Position numbers and translations under genes: made by a program
The notes under the pieces: generated by a model
Seen by the model: only the letters and a program-made list of their open reading frames with translations
Database searches by the model: none
What the model was told of the DNA's origin: nothing
In this document: positions 1-7,545 of the stretch, in pieces
Position numbering within the stretch: position 1 is the stretch's first letter
How the letters are laid out: each line of letters starts with the position of its first letter
From: JACMQX01 sp044225675
Lineage (GTDB): Bacteria > Pseudomonadota > Gammaproteobacteria > Burkholderiales > Burkholderiaceae_C
Assembly: GCA_044225675.1 (NCBI GenBank)
Contig: JBGAIH010000001.1
Span: 1-64,000, forward strand
DNA: 64,000 nt
Direction: 5' to 3'

Positions 1-17
1 CACACTGCGCGAGGCAC

Positions 18-1308
18 GTTGTAGCTCCCTCTCTCACCCCGGATAGCTACACTCAGCGCACCCACCACAAAGGACTGACATGAGTTGTAGCTCCCTCTCT
101 CACCCCGGATAGCTACACTAATCCTGCTTCGACCAGCCGCCCGAGCCGAGTTGTAGCTCCCTCTCTCACCCCGTATAGCTACACTAGAAAGACCTGCGAA
201 TACCGCGCCGGCACCGTTGTAGCTCCCTCTCTCACCCCGGATAGCTACACTGGGGCGCTAGGCAACATCATTGCAGGTCCTGTTGTAGCTCCCTCTCTCA
301 CCCCGGATAGCTACACTCTTGAACGATCGAACCCCAAACATCATCAGGTTGTAGCTCCCTCTCTCACCCCGGATAGCTACACTACCGGCACTGCAACAGG
401 TGGTGAAGACGATGTTGTAGCTCCCTCTCTCACCCCGGATAGCTACACTTGATGTGCATGAGCCGCCCGTCGGGCAACCGTTGTAGCTCCCTCTCTCACC
501 CCGGATAGCTACACTCTGAACCATTGCGTCTTGGCCTCTCCGTCCCGTTGTAGCTCCCTCTCTCACCCCGGATAGCTACACTGTCACCATGTCGGCAACG
601 GACAGAATCCGGGTTGTAGCTCCCTCTCTCACCCCGGATAGCTACACTACGGAGATGGGCGAATGAAGTTCATCGACTGTTGTAGCTCCCTCTCTCACCC
701 CGGATAGCTACACTAGCCCTGAGGGCCTACCTGCGTCAACCGGGGTTGTAGCTCCCTCTCTCACCCCGGATAGCTACACTCGCGAGGCCGGCTTCGCCCT
801 GCAGGTGCTGGTTGTAGCTCCCTCTCTCACCCCGGATAGCTACACTTACGCCGTCGAGAACGTGCGCAACGGTTACGTTGTAGCTCCCTCTCTCACCCCG
901 GATAGCTACACTAAATCCGAGGCGAGGCAGGCCGACAACCCGGTTGTAGCTCCCTCTCTCACCCCGGATAGCTACACTCCTCGATCTCCTGGGCATCGAG
1001 AGTGATGCGTTGTAGCTCCCTCTCTCACCCCGGATAGCTACACTTGCAAGACCTGCGCATTCCGCGCCGGCACCGTTGTAGCTCCCTCTCTCACCCCGGA
1101 TAGCTACACTGCGCGGCCCATTTTCCAGCAGGCGAGAGGCGTTGTAGCTCCCTCTCTCACCCCGGATAGCTACACTACTGCGCATGAAGCTGACTGCCTG
1201 TGGAGAGTTGTAGCTCCCTCTCTCACCCCGGATAGCTACACTACATCGCGCCGCTGTTCGGACATCCCACCGGTTGTAGCTCCCTCTCTCACCCCGGATA
1301 GCTACACT
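18..1308 (+). CRISPR. Type II-C CRISPR array, 20 repeats and 19 spacers visible (continues left of window)
   Basis: A 36-bp repeat begins GTTGTAGCTCCC and ends AGCTACACT. It recurs at 18, 84, 150, 216, 282, 348, 414, 480, 547, 613, 679, 745, 811, 877, 943, 1009, 1075, 1141, 1207 and 1273. Spacers are 30 bp, except the one at 516-546, which is 31 bp. The ends of the repeat are inverted copies (TGTAGCT/AGCTACA). All copies look identical except the third, which has T for G at 174. Bases 1-17 are the end of a further spacer, so the array is cut by the window. From memory the repeat closely resembles the Neisseria meningitidis type II-C repeat. Strand is set by complementarity to the tracrRNA at 6016-6115: crRNAs are read on the plus strand, opposite to the cas genes. 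Confidence 0.99.
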
Positions 1309-1322
1309 TGGCCCCGCAGAAA

Positions 1323-1357
1323 CCCGCTCCAGGCCTCGCCTGGAGCGGGATTTCTTT
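1323..1357 (+). terminator. Intrinsic terminator after the CRISPR array
   Basis: A perfect 12-bp inverted repeat (CCCGCTCCAGGC at 1323-1334 and its complement at 1338-1349) has a 3-nt loop and is followed by ATTTCTTT. It begins 15 bp after the last repeat and ends before the cas2 stop codon. It would stop array transcripts from running antisense into cas2-cas1-cas9. On the minus strand the following sequence is only TTTCTG, so termination of the cas operon here would be weaker. Confidence 0.75.
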
Positions 1358-1370
1358 CTGGAAATCCCGG

Positions 1371-1679
1371 TCAGAACAGCACGATCTGAGCGGCGTTGAC
1401 CTTTTTTTCCTGAAAAAGCGGCATGCCCACCAGCAATTTCATGGCTGCATACTGCTTTTCGGTGACCGTCAGCACGCGGATCGAGCCTTCCTCAGGCAGG
1501 TTGGCGAGAAGTCGCTTCATGTGCTTCTCTTCAGCATCGCCACCGTTGAGAATGCGGCCATAGACTGAGAACTGAATCATGTCGTAGCCATCATTCAGGA
1601 GAAATCTCCTGAACTGAGCGTAAGCCCGTCTTTCGGCTTTGGTGACCACCGGCAGGTCGAAGAAGACCATCATTCGCAT
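1371..1679 (-). CDS. cas2: CRISPR-associated endoribonuclease Cas2
   Basis: Cas2 forms the spacer-integration complex with Cas1 and acts there mainly as a structural dimer. The product has the ferredoxin-like Cas2 start MRMMVFFDLPV, with the conserved Asp at the end of beta-1, followed by an FRRFLLNDGYDMIQFSVYGRI segment typical of type II Cas2 proteins. This start (102 aa) is preferred because GAGG sits 6 nt upstream. An in-frame ATG at 1703, 12 bp after the cas1 stop, would give 110 aa but lacks a clear ribosome site. It is the last gene of the cas9-cas1-cas2 operon, beside the array. No csn2 or cas4 is present, which places the system in subtype II-C. Confidence 0.93.
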   Translation of the reverse strand: MRMMVFFDLPVVTKAERRAYAQFRRFLLNDGYDMIQFSVYGRILNGGDAEEKHMKRLLANLPEEGSIRVLTVTEKQYAAMKLLVGMPLFQEKKVNAAQIVLF

Positions 1680-1715
1680 GAATCGCCTCGTGCTTCTGCT
1701 CATGGCGGCAGGGAA

Positions 1716-2624
1716 CTACATCTCGTGACGATGCTGATTCAGCCCTATCAAGCGGGGCATTTCGAGCGCTTTCTCGCTGCCGCCGTCGTACATGCGCGCC
1801 AAGGACTCGGCAGCCTGCTCGACGGATGCGAGCACATTCATCACGCCGCGAGGCATGCTCACATCCACATTGAGCAGACCGACCAATGCCACTTTGTCTG
1901 CAGGGCTCAGGTCAAGTTCATCCGTCGACTTGCGGCTTGCCGCCACGTGCAGATCGACGATCGGTCGGTAAGGCTCGATCAGGTCATCGGCAAGATTGAA
2001 CGCGTTCTGCTCACTAGCATGGAAGATTCCGATCGTCGGCAGAAGTCCGTGTGCGACGAGCGCACGGGCACAGGCGCCTCGCATGACGGCATAGCCATAG
2101 TCCAGTGCCGCATTGGTCCAGCCCTTCTGCGCGCGGGTGAAGCGCTGGCCCAGGATCTGCCGAAAATAATAGGCACTGGCTTGCGCTTCCATGTTGCCTG
2201 TGTCGCCTGAGCGGACTCGACGGGCGTACGACTCCAGCCGTTCGTGATCTCCCGTGTTCAGGGTCTTCATGCAGAAGACCTGATTGCTGATCTTGGCCTG
2301 AACGATCAGAGCCCAGGCGCGTTTGCCAGTGGGTTTGTCGAGGTCCAGCTGCAGCCTCAACATTCGCGTTGTACGGCTGTGGCTCTGGAAGGGCAGGAAG
2401 ACGCCGCTGGGCTGATGATTGTCGCCGGTGGCATATAGCCCGATGCCGTACTCTGCACATGCCGATAACACAGGATGGGTGAGGGTGATTTCGCGATTGT
2501 TCAGGACGATGACGGCGATGTCCTCGAATGGAACCCGTGCAGCCTGCTCCTGCTCGACGAGCAGCGCGAAGTGCTCTCGCTTGAGCCGCGCCGGCTGGCT
2601 GATGACAACGCTACGCCAGACCAC
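1716..2624 (-). CDS. cas1: CRISPR-associated integrase Cas1 (type II)
   Basis: Cas1 is the metal-dependent integrase that inserts new spacers at the array. The protein of about 302 aa starts MVWRSVVISQPARLKREHFALLVEQ, the usual type II Cas1 opening. It carries the acidic site (GNMEAQASAYYF), the catalytic His region (IGIFHASEQNAFNLADDLIEPYRPIVD, split here by family convention into His and Asp sites) and no frameshift. The GTG at 2624 is chosen because AGGAG lies 7 nt upstream and the protein then begins exactly at the family start. This overlaps the cas9 3' end by 14 bp, which suggests translational coupling. An in-frame ATG at 2666 would lie further inside cas9. Intact Cas1 and Cas2 imply the array can still acquire spacers. 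Confidence 0.95.
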   Translation of the reverse strand: MVWRSVVISQPARLKREHFALLVEQEQAARVPFEDIAVIVLNNREITLTHPVLSACAEYGIGLYATGDNHQPSGVFLPFQSHSRTTRMLRLQLDLDKPTGKRAWALIVQAKISNQVFCMKTLNTGDHERLESYARRVRSGDTGNMEAQASAYYFRQILGQRFTRAQKGWTNAALDYGYAVMRGACARALVAHGLLPTIGIFHASEQNAFNLADDLIEPYRPIVDLHVAASRKSTDELDLSPADKVALVGLLNVDVSMPRGVMNVLASVEQAAESLARMYDGGSEKALEMPRLIGLNQHRHEM

Positions 2625-5600
2625 GGCGCGACTCCTGAGGGGCGGCGTAAACGTTGCCGAGCACATCTACGTTCAGCTTTCGAACTGTGAGGGCAGTTTT
2701 CACACCGATGCCACGGATCAGCCCATCCTTTCCCAAGGATTGATTCCTATCGTGCACCCACAAACTGATCGCTCCGGTAGAACGGTCACATCCAGCGTAG
2801 TAGCCAAGGAAAGTCTCCTTCTTGAGACCGATCTGCAGCAGGTCGTTCGAGTAGGCCGAAAAGAGGAATGTCGAGCCTTCGGTGATGTCAGTCCAATCGC
2901 ACTCATCCTTGTAAGCCACGATTGCCCGAAATGGCAATCCGGTTATCCGATGATGTACGTAGACCGGGACAATGTGGAACTTCCCGTCTTTAGAAAACAC
3001 ATCGACGCGGACCATGCTGTCATTCTTTGCAATTCCTCCGCGAATCGAAATGCCGGTCAACTTCTCGATCGAAAGTTTTACCGTACGAACAATCGGTCCT
3101 TGAGGCGCGCCTTCCTTTCCCGGCTTGCGCAGCGGGTTATCAGCAGGGAATGCTTTGTCAGCCTTGCCCCCATGCTCTTCCAGTCGTGTCCGGATCGCAG
3201 CATACAGACGTTGATTGCGATGCGGCTCAACCAAACGATCAAGATCCTTGAGGGTCAGGTTGGACAGCGCCACCTTTTCTGTCACCCCGCCTTGCTTCAT
3301 CAGGCTGTGAGGTTGCGCATAGATGGTTTCCTTGTGCGCCGCGCCGCCATTGCGCCTCTGGGGGGCGCGAGAAACGAAAAGCGGCCTCAGGTGTGCCAAG
3401 GCTGCCGCCGAGTACGTGCCCAGCCTGGATGCCTCCGCTTGCAACAATGCCGCATCGTCCGTTCTTAGGCGCAACGTCAGTTCGTGGCGGAAATGCGGCC
3501 ACGGGTCTGGGAAGTGTTCCGCAAGCCGCTGGTGGGCCTTTGGATCATGAATGACGCCGGTTTCGGGGTCGGCGAAGCCCTCACGCAGATGCTCGAGCTC
3601 CTTGTTTCGGGAATAGTCTGCGAGGCGCTTGACCATGGAGTGGCTGCAAGCCGCCACCACCGCAGCATCCAGCGCGTGGTGGCGGTCGCTTTCTTCTCGA
3701 ATCTTGATCAATCCCCAGCGTGCCCGCAAGAAGCTCGTCAGTTGACCGTTCACCACGACGCAGCGCCTGTTCTCGCTTCCGTCAGCCGGTTGTAAAAACT
3801 GTTCTATGTAATTCTTGAAGAACCGGCAGATATGGCGGGTGTCATTGAGGTTTCTATCCTTGAAGGCGCTTGCTTCCTCTGTGCCGAAGTTCTTGCGCAA
3901 AAGGCGGCTTCGCTTGGCCTGCCGGTACGCCTTGTTTCCCTCTACCCAGGCGACAAAGTTCCGCCAGCGCTCAGAATTGCCAGCGCCGTCCAGAAACTCG
4001 TAGGGGGTTCGATTGCCCTTGTCCTGATTGACTTTGGTCAGTACCAGCACCCGGTTGTTCTTGCTGTCATCGTAACTTCGAGAGTAGGGCAGGGCATGAT
4101 CGACCTGTGCATAGCTATGATCGTGAATGACCCTATCCAGGTCGAGTGCTTCGAGCGAATAGCCGCATTTGCCCTGTTGCTCTCGATACAAGACCCACTT
4201 CTCAAACTCTGCGCCAGTAGGGCGCCGCCCGAAGTCCTCGGCGAACTGTTCCCGATTGCGCTCGTTTCTGTCTCTGTAGTCTTTTTGAAGCTTCTCGATG
4301 TCCCTTCTCTCATCCAGCGGACGCGATAGATCCCTGGCCATTTCGATGTGGACGGCATCGGGCGCGCCATACTCACGAACGAGAGCGTTGACGACTTTAC
4401 GAGCCTGGTTGAGCGCCCGCAGGACCACCGGGTTGCGTGGAATATCCATGTCGTCCCGGAACACCATCCGCCCAGCCTTGTCACGTCCGGAGTAGAGCGG
4501 AGGCAGATACTTGTGCGTTCCCGCCGCAACCACAAAGCGCTGGCTGTGATGTCCATAGTCTTCGATCGATGCAACGGCCTCATCGTATCTTGCCCCGTTC
4601 TCCATCTGCGACACGATGCGGCGAAGCGCCTTGAGCGAAAGCGCGTGAAACTTGTCAAACCGGACACCCAGCAGGCATTCGATGGTTCGATGATCCCCCG
4701 GCAGGTCCAAGGCATTGAGTTCGCGCTCCACTTCGGCATCGTCTTTGTAGACGGTCAGGACCCAGGCCACTGAATCGAGCTGCTCCGGACGTCCGTCCAA
4801 AGCGGCCGTCGATATTTGCTCCCATTCAGACTTGAGCCCTTCACGGGACATGGCGAGGCGCAGGTCGTGCCAACCAGTAAGTTTTACGAGAACCTGCTCT
4901 TCGGGGTCTTTGACTTTTCCTTCTTCCTTCTGCTGTCCGCTTGGATAGGCCAAGCCGCCGAAACGAAACCCGTCTGGTAGGAGGCCGGCTTTGGTCAAGC
5001 CTTTTCTCAGCATCTTGTAGGTGAATTTTTCACCGCTCTGGTAGGGGAGTGGCAGGGCAAACCGACGTTGCGACTCATTCAGCGGCAGTGACTCACCATC
5101 GATCACCACGCGCAGGTTGTTGAGCCGTGTCAGCCATACATGGCGCTCGGCAGTGAAGCTTGCCTTGGGGGCACGGAACTCCTTTTTCTCAAAGGTGCAA
5201 TGACCCAGCATCTTGAGTAGGTCGCTACCTGCCAACGCTGGCTTTTGCGACCAGAACAGGCCGCCGCGTTCTCCCGCCTTGCCCCGTATCGCTGCCTCCA
5301 GCGCAGGCGAAGCATGAGGGTTGCCCATGGATCGCTGGGCTTCGAAGAGCTTTTGGAGTTCGAGGTCCAGAAGAGTGCGGGAGAGCGCTTTTCCGTAGTC
5401 ACCGCGCTTGTTCCGCTGGGCCTCCGGGAACTCGGCAAGAACCATTTCAGCCGCTGTCCTATAGCCCTTTTCCTCCATTCGCCGCTTCGAGTCGGCCAGC
5501 CCTGCCTTGACTCTGCCGCCTTCGCCTTTGGCATCCTCATCTGCCTTGCGCTCCTCGGCACGGCTGATCCAGTGAAAGCCACGGTGCTTGCAAAGGTGAT

Positions 5601-5991
5601 AGATGACACGCGCCCATTCGAGGGGCGTCAGAAGACGGTCCATTGCCTGAACTCGCAAGGTCCAGGTTGAATCAGTGAAGGATGGAGCTGATTTCAGCGT
5701 CTCTGCCGACTCCACCAAACCGAACTGCTTCAGCAGCCGGCCGACTTTGGTTAGGCGCCAGGCGCGGCGCCACAGGCGTCTGCGGAGCAGCCGAGCGGTT
5801 CGACGCTGCAGATTCAAGGACTCGCCTTTGTCCGAAGTCTCGGCCTTGTCGAATGCGCGAACACCCAGGTCAATGATGCGTTTGCGCGACAGCACAGCCC
5901 AGCCGACCGACGCAATGCCGATGTCCAAGCCCAAGGTGAAAGGTCCCTCGATGGCAACGGGGCTTCGACCTGTGTTTTGGTTGTGTTCCAC
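2611..5991 (-). CDS. cas9: CRISPR-associated endonuclease Cas9, compact type II-C
   Basis: This is the RNA-guided double-strand DNA nuclease of the system, about 1126 aa, near the Neisseria Cas9 size of about 1080. In order it has RuvC-I (LGLDIGIASVGWAV, Asp23), an Arg-rich bridge helix (about 62-85), an alpha-helical recognition lobe, RuvC-II (VHIEMARDL, Glu550), HNH (QVDHALPYSRSYDD, Asp631/His632, then NNRVLVL and NQDKGN), RuvC-III (SDRHHALDAAV, Asp775) and a C-terminal PAM-interacting region. All catalytic residues are present. The GTG at 5991 is chosen because GAGGAGGA lies just upstream. An ATG at 6051 is in frame but lies inside the tracrRNA and adds 20 unrelated residues. First gene of cas9-cas1-cas2. 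The PAM cannot be deduced from sequence alone. Confidence 0.97.
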   Translation of the reverse strand: MEHNQNTGRSPVAIEGPFTLGLDIGIASVGWAVLSRKRIIDLGVRAFDKAETSDKGESLNLQRRTARLLRRRLWRRAWRLTKVGRLLKQFGLVESAETLKSAPSFTDSTWTLRVQAMDRLLTPLEWARVIYHLCKHRGFHWISRAEERKADEDAKGEGGRVKAGLADSKRRMEEKGYRTAAEMVLAEFPEAQRNKRGDYGKALSRTLLDLELQKLFEAQRSMGNPHASPALEAAIRGKAGERGGLFWSQKPALAGSDLLKMLGHCTFEKKEFRAPKASFTAERHVWLTRLNNLRVVIDGESLPLNESQRRFALPLPYQSGEKFTYKMLRKGLTKAGLLPDGFRFGGLAYPSGQQKEEGKVKDPEEQVLVKLTGWHDLRLAMSREGLKSEWEQISTAALDGRPEQLDSVAWVLTVYKDDAEVERELNALDLPGDHRTIECLLGVRFDKFHALSLKALRRIVSQMENGARYDEAVASIEDYGHHSQRFVVAAGTHKYLPPLYSGRDKAGRMVFRDDMDIPRNPVVLRALNQARKVVNALVREYGAPDAVHIEMARDLSRPLDERRDIEKLQKDYRDRNERNREQFAEDFGRRPTGAEFEKWVLYREQQGKCGYSLEALDLDRVIHDHSYAQVDHALPYSRSYDDSKNNRVLVLTKVNQDKGNRTPYEFLDGAGNSERWRNFVAWVEGNKAYRQAKRSRLLRKNFGTEEASAFKDRNLNDTRHICRFFKNYIEQFLQPADGSENRRCVVVNGQLTSFLRARWGLIKIREESDRHHALDAAVVAACSHSMVKRLADYSRNKELEHLREGFADPETGVIHDPKAHQRLAEHFPDPWPHFRHELTLRLRTDDAALLQAEASRLGTYSAAALAHLRPLFVSRAPQRRNGGAAHKETIYAQPHSLMKQGGVTEKVALSNLTLKDLDRLVEPHRNQRLYAAIRTRLEEHGGKADKAFPADNPLRKPGKEGAPQGPIVRTVKLSIEKLTGISIRGGIAKNDSMVRVDVFSKDGKFHIVPVYVHHRITGLPFRAIVAYKDECDWTDITEGSTFLFSAYSNDLLQIGLKKETFLGYYAGCDRSTGAISLWVHDRNQSLGKDGLIRGIGVKTALTVRKLNVDVLGNVYAAPQESRRGLA

Positions 5992-6009
5992 TCGATCCTC
6001 CTCTAGAAT
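5981..6009 (+). promoter_or_regulatory. Candidate sigma70 promoter for tracrRNA
   Basis: TTGTGT at 5981-5986 and TAGAAT at 6004-6009 are separated by 17 bp. The predicted start is near 6016, at the first base of the tracrRNA anti-repeat. The elements overlap the GTG start (5989-5991) and ribosome site of cas9 on the other strand. The -10 matches consensus at five of six positions; the -35 is weaker. Confidence 0.6.
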
Positions 6010-6015
6010 TCGGCT

Positions 6016-6115
6016 CGTTGTAGTTATCCGGGGTGAGAGCCGTTGCTGCAATAAGGATCAACCGCAAGGTTGAGTCCGTATCCAGAAGCCCGGTGGGAAA
6101 CCACCGGGCTTTTCC
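6016..6115 (+). ncRNA. tracrRNA of the type II-C system
   Basis: The plus strand carries an anti-repeat: 6018-6039 matches the reverse complement of the CRISPR repeat, with one G-U type change. This is followed by an internal bulge and GCTGCAATAAGG (6045-6056), which pairs with the first eight repeat bases, two of them as wobbles. Next come a 6-bp hairpin with a GCAA loop (6058-6073) and a terminator, GCCCGGTGG-GAAA-CCACCGGGC (6088-6109), with a T-rich tail to 6121. This order (anti-repeat, AATAAGG, hairpin, terminator) is that of the roughly 100-nt Neisseria tracrRNA. It directs crRNA pairing and Cas9 loading. It is transcribed away from cas9. The ends are predicted, not measured. Confidence 0.9.
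6023..6051 (-). promoter_or_regulatory. Candidate cas9 operon promoter inside the anti-repeat
   Basis: Read on the minus strand, TTGCAG (6051-6046) and GATAAC (6028-6023) are 17 bp apart. This gives a start near 6016 and a leader of about 25 nt with a strong ribosome site before the GTG at 5991. The elements are moderate matches (-10 four of six), so this is inference from position and spacing. If real, the promoter lies wholly within DNA that encodes the tracrRNA anti-repeat. Confidence 0.35.
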
Positions 6116-6185
6116 TTTTTTATCAGCTATTTCCGGTTTTATCCAGAGGTCGGAGCAAAGTCTGTTTGGAATGGGACGCCCGTCC

Positions 6186-6731
6186 CTACACCCCCGCCAT
6201 CAGCTTGTGCACCAGATCCGCCGTCGTGCTCGCGCTGTACTTGCGCATGAGGCGCGCGCGGTAGATCTCCACCGTGCGGTGGCTGATATCTAGCGTCTTG
6301 CCGATTTCCTTGCTGGTCATGCCGTCGAGCAGGCGGGCGGCGACCTCGCGTTCGCGGGCGGTGAGTTCGGCCTTGACGGGGCGCTGGGCGCTCAGGTCCT
6401 CGAAGCTCCAGATGCCGGCTTCGTGCGGTGCGGCCCGGTTGAGCGCGCGGCCCGTCACGTGGCACCAGAAGACCTCACCATTGGCGCGCTTCATGATGCG
6501 GTCGTCGGCATAGTGGCCGCGGGCATTGAGAATGGGCGCCATGCGCGCGCCCAGGCGCTCGTACTCGTCGGCGCTCGGGTAGAGCACCTGGAAGGACTGG
6601 CCGATGAGCACTTCGCGCGAAGCGCCGAACATCTCGCAGACGTGGCGGTTGCAGTCGACGATGCTGCGGTTGCGCGAAATGACCAGCCCCACGGGCGCCA
6701 GGTCGAAGGCGACGCGGTAATCAACGTCCAT
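6186..6731 (-). CDS. PAS domain / LuxR-type HTH transcriptional regulator
   Basis: A 181-aa regulator. The N-terminal PAS domain (about residues 5-110, YRVAFDLAPVGLVISRNRSIVDCN and GEVFWCHVTGRAL) would sense a small ligand or redox state. The C-terminal LuxR/FixJ-type helix-turn-helix (about 120-175) is LTAREREVAARLLDGMTSKEIGKTLDISHRTVEIYRARLMRKY. There is no receiver domain, so it is not a classical response regulator. It is divergent from scoA, with a palindrome at 6743-6780 in the shared intergenic region, so it most likely controls the CoA-transferase genes. Its ligand is unknown. Confidence 0.85.
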   Translation of the reverse strand: MDVDYRVAFDLAPVGLVISRNRSIVDCNRHVCEMFGASREVLIGQSFQVLYPSADEYERLGARMAPILNARGHYADDRIMKRANGEVFWCHVTGRALNRAAPHEAGIWSFEDLSAQRPVKAELTAREREVAARLLDGMTSKEIGKTLDISHRTVEIYRARLMRKYSASTTADLVHKLMAGV

Positions 6732-6742
6732 GGGGCTTACCT

Positions 6743-6780
6743 TTACGGGATACTACGTAACGCATTAAGTAGTATCGTAA
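6743..6780. promoter_or_regulatory. Candidate operator dyad between the PAS-LuxR gene and scoA
   Basis: A perfect inverted repeat, TACTAC (6751-6756) and GTAGTA (6769-6774), is flanked by a second pair, TTACG (6743-6747) and CGTAA (6776-6780). Symmetry of this kind is expected for a dimeric LuxR-type protein. It lies 11 bp upstream of the regulator start and 52 bp upstream of scoA, so one site could serve both. Assignment to the adjacent regulator is inference. Confidence 0.5.
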
Positions 6781-6832
6781 CGGCAAGCCGGGGCATGAGG
6801 CCTCCGGGTTTTTCATCAGGAGACGCAATCCC

Positions 6833-7543
6833 GTGAACAAGATCTACCCCTCAGCCGGCGACGCCTTGAAGGGCCTCGTCCAGGACGGCCAGCTGCTGGC
6901 CGTCGGCGGCTTCGGCCTGTGCGGCATCCCCGAGGCGCTCATCGACGCGCTCGTGGCCACCGGCGTGAAAGACCTCACCATCATCTCCAACAACGCGGGC
7001 GTCGACGGCTTCGGCCTGGGCAAGCTGCTCGAGACGCGCCAGACGAAGAAGATGATCTCCAGCTACGTCGGCGAGAACAAGGAGTTCGAACGCCAGTACC
7101 TGGCGGGTGAGCTGGAGCTGGAGTTCACGCCGCAGGGCACGCTGGCCGAGAAGCTGCGCGCCGGCGGCGCCGGCATCCCGGCCTTCTTCACCAAGACCGG
7201 CGTGGGCACCATCGTGGCCGACGGCAAGGAAATCCGCGAGTTCGACGGCGAGCAGTACGTGATGGAGCGCTCGCTGGTGCCCGACGTGTCGCTGGTCAAG
7301 GCCGACGTGGCCGACAAGGCCGGCAATCTGCGCTTTCGCTACACCGCGCGCAACTTCAATCCGGCGGTGGCCATGGCCGGCAAGGTCTGCGTGGTCGAGG
7401 TCGAGAAGATCGTCGAGGTCGGCGAGCTTGCGCCCGACGACATCCACCTGCCCGGCATCTACGTGCACCGGCTGGTGCTCAATGCCACCCCCGAAAAGCG
7501 CATCGAAAAGCGCACCGTGACCCCCGCCACCGCAGGAGCCTGA
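6833..7543 (+). CDS. scoA: 3-oxoacid CoA-transferase subunit A
   Basis: This is the alpha subunit of a family I CoA-transferase (236 aa), which moves CoA from succinyl-CoA to a 3-oxoacid such as acetoacetate. It has the Gly-rich opening VGGFGLCGIPEALIDAL and the family segments TIISNNAGVDGFGLG and GGAGIPAFFTKTGVGT. The GTG start has AGGAG about 10 nt upstream. The stop is followed 2 bp later by the scoB start, so the two are co-translated. The cytoplasmic heteromer fits ketone-body or polyhydroxybutyrate breakdown. Exact acyl specificity (3-oxoacid or 3-oxoadipate) cannot be set from sequence. Confidence 0.92.
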   Translation: MNKIYPSAGDALKGLVQDGQLLAVGGFGLCGIPEALIDALVATGVKDLTIISNNAGVDGFGLGKLLETRQTKKMISSYVGENKEFERQYLAGELELEFTPQGTLAEKLRAGGAGIPAFFTKTGVGTIVADGKEIREFDGEQYVMERSLVPDVSLVKADVADKAGNLRFRYTARNFNPAVAMAGKVCVVEVEKIVEVGELAPDDIHLPGIYVHRLVLNATPEKRIEKRTVTPATAGA

Positions 7544-7545
7544 CC

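Noticed and set aside
258..1185. Open frames of 66-149 aa within the CRISPR array, with repeated VAIRGERGSYN or VVAPSLTPDSYT peptides
   Set aside because: The repeats lack stop codons in some frames, so the reading frame is a by-product of the repeat. No ribosome sites or protein-like composition.
5992..6051. N-terminal extension of Cas9 from an ATG at 6051
   Set aside because: It lies in the tracrRNA, has no ribosome site and adds 20 residues not related to Cas9; the GTG at 5991 has a strong ribosome site.
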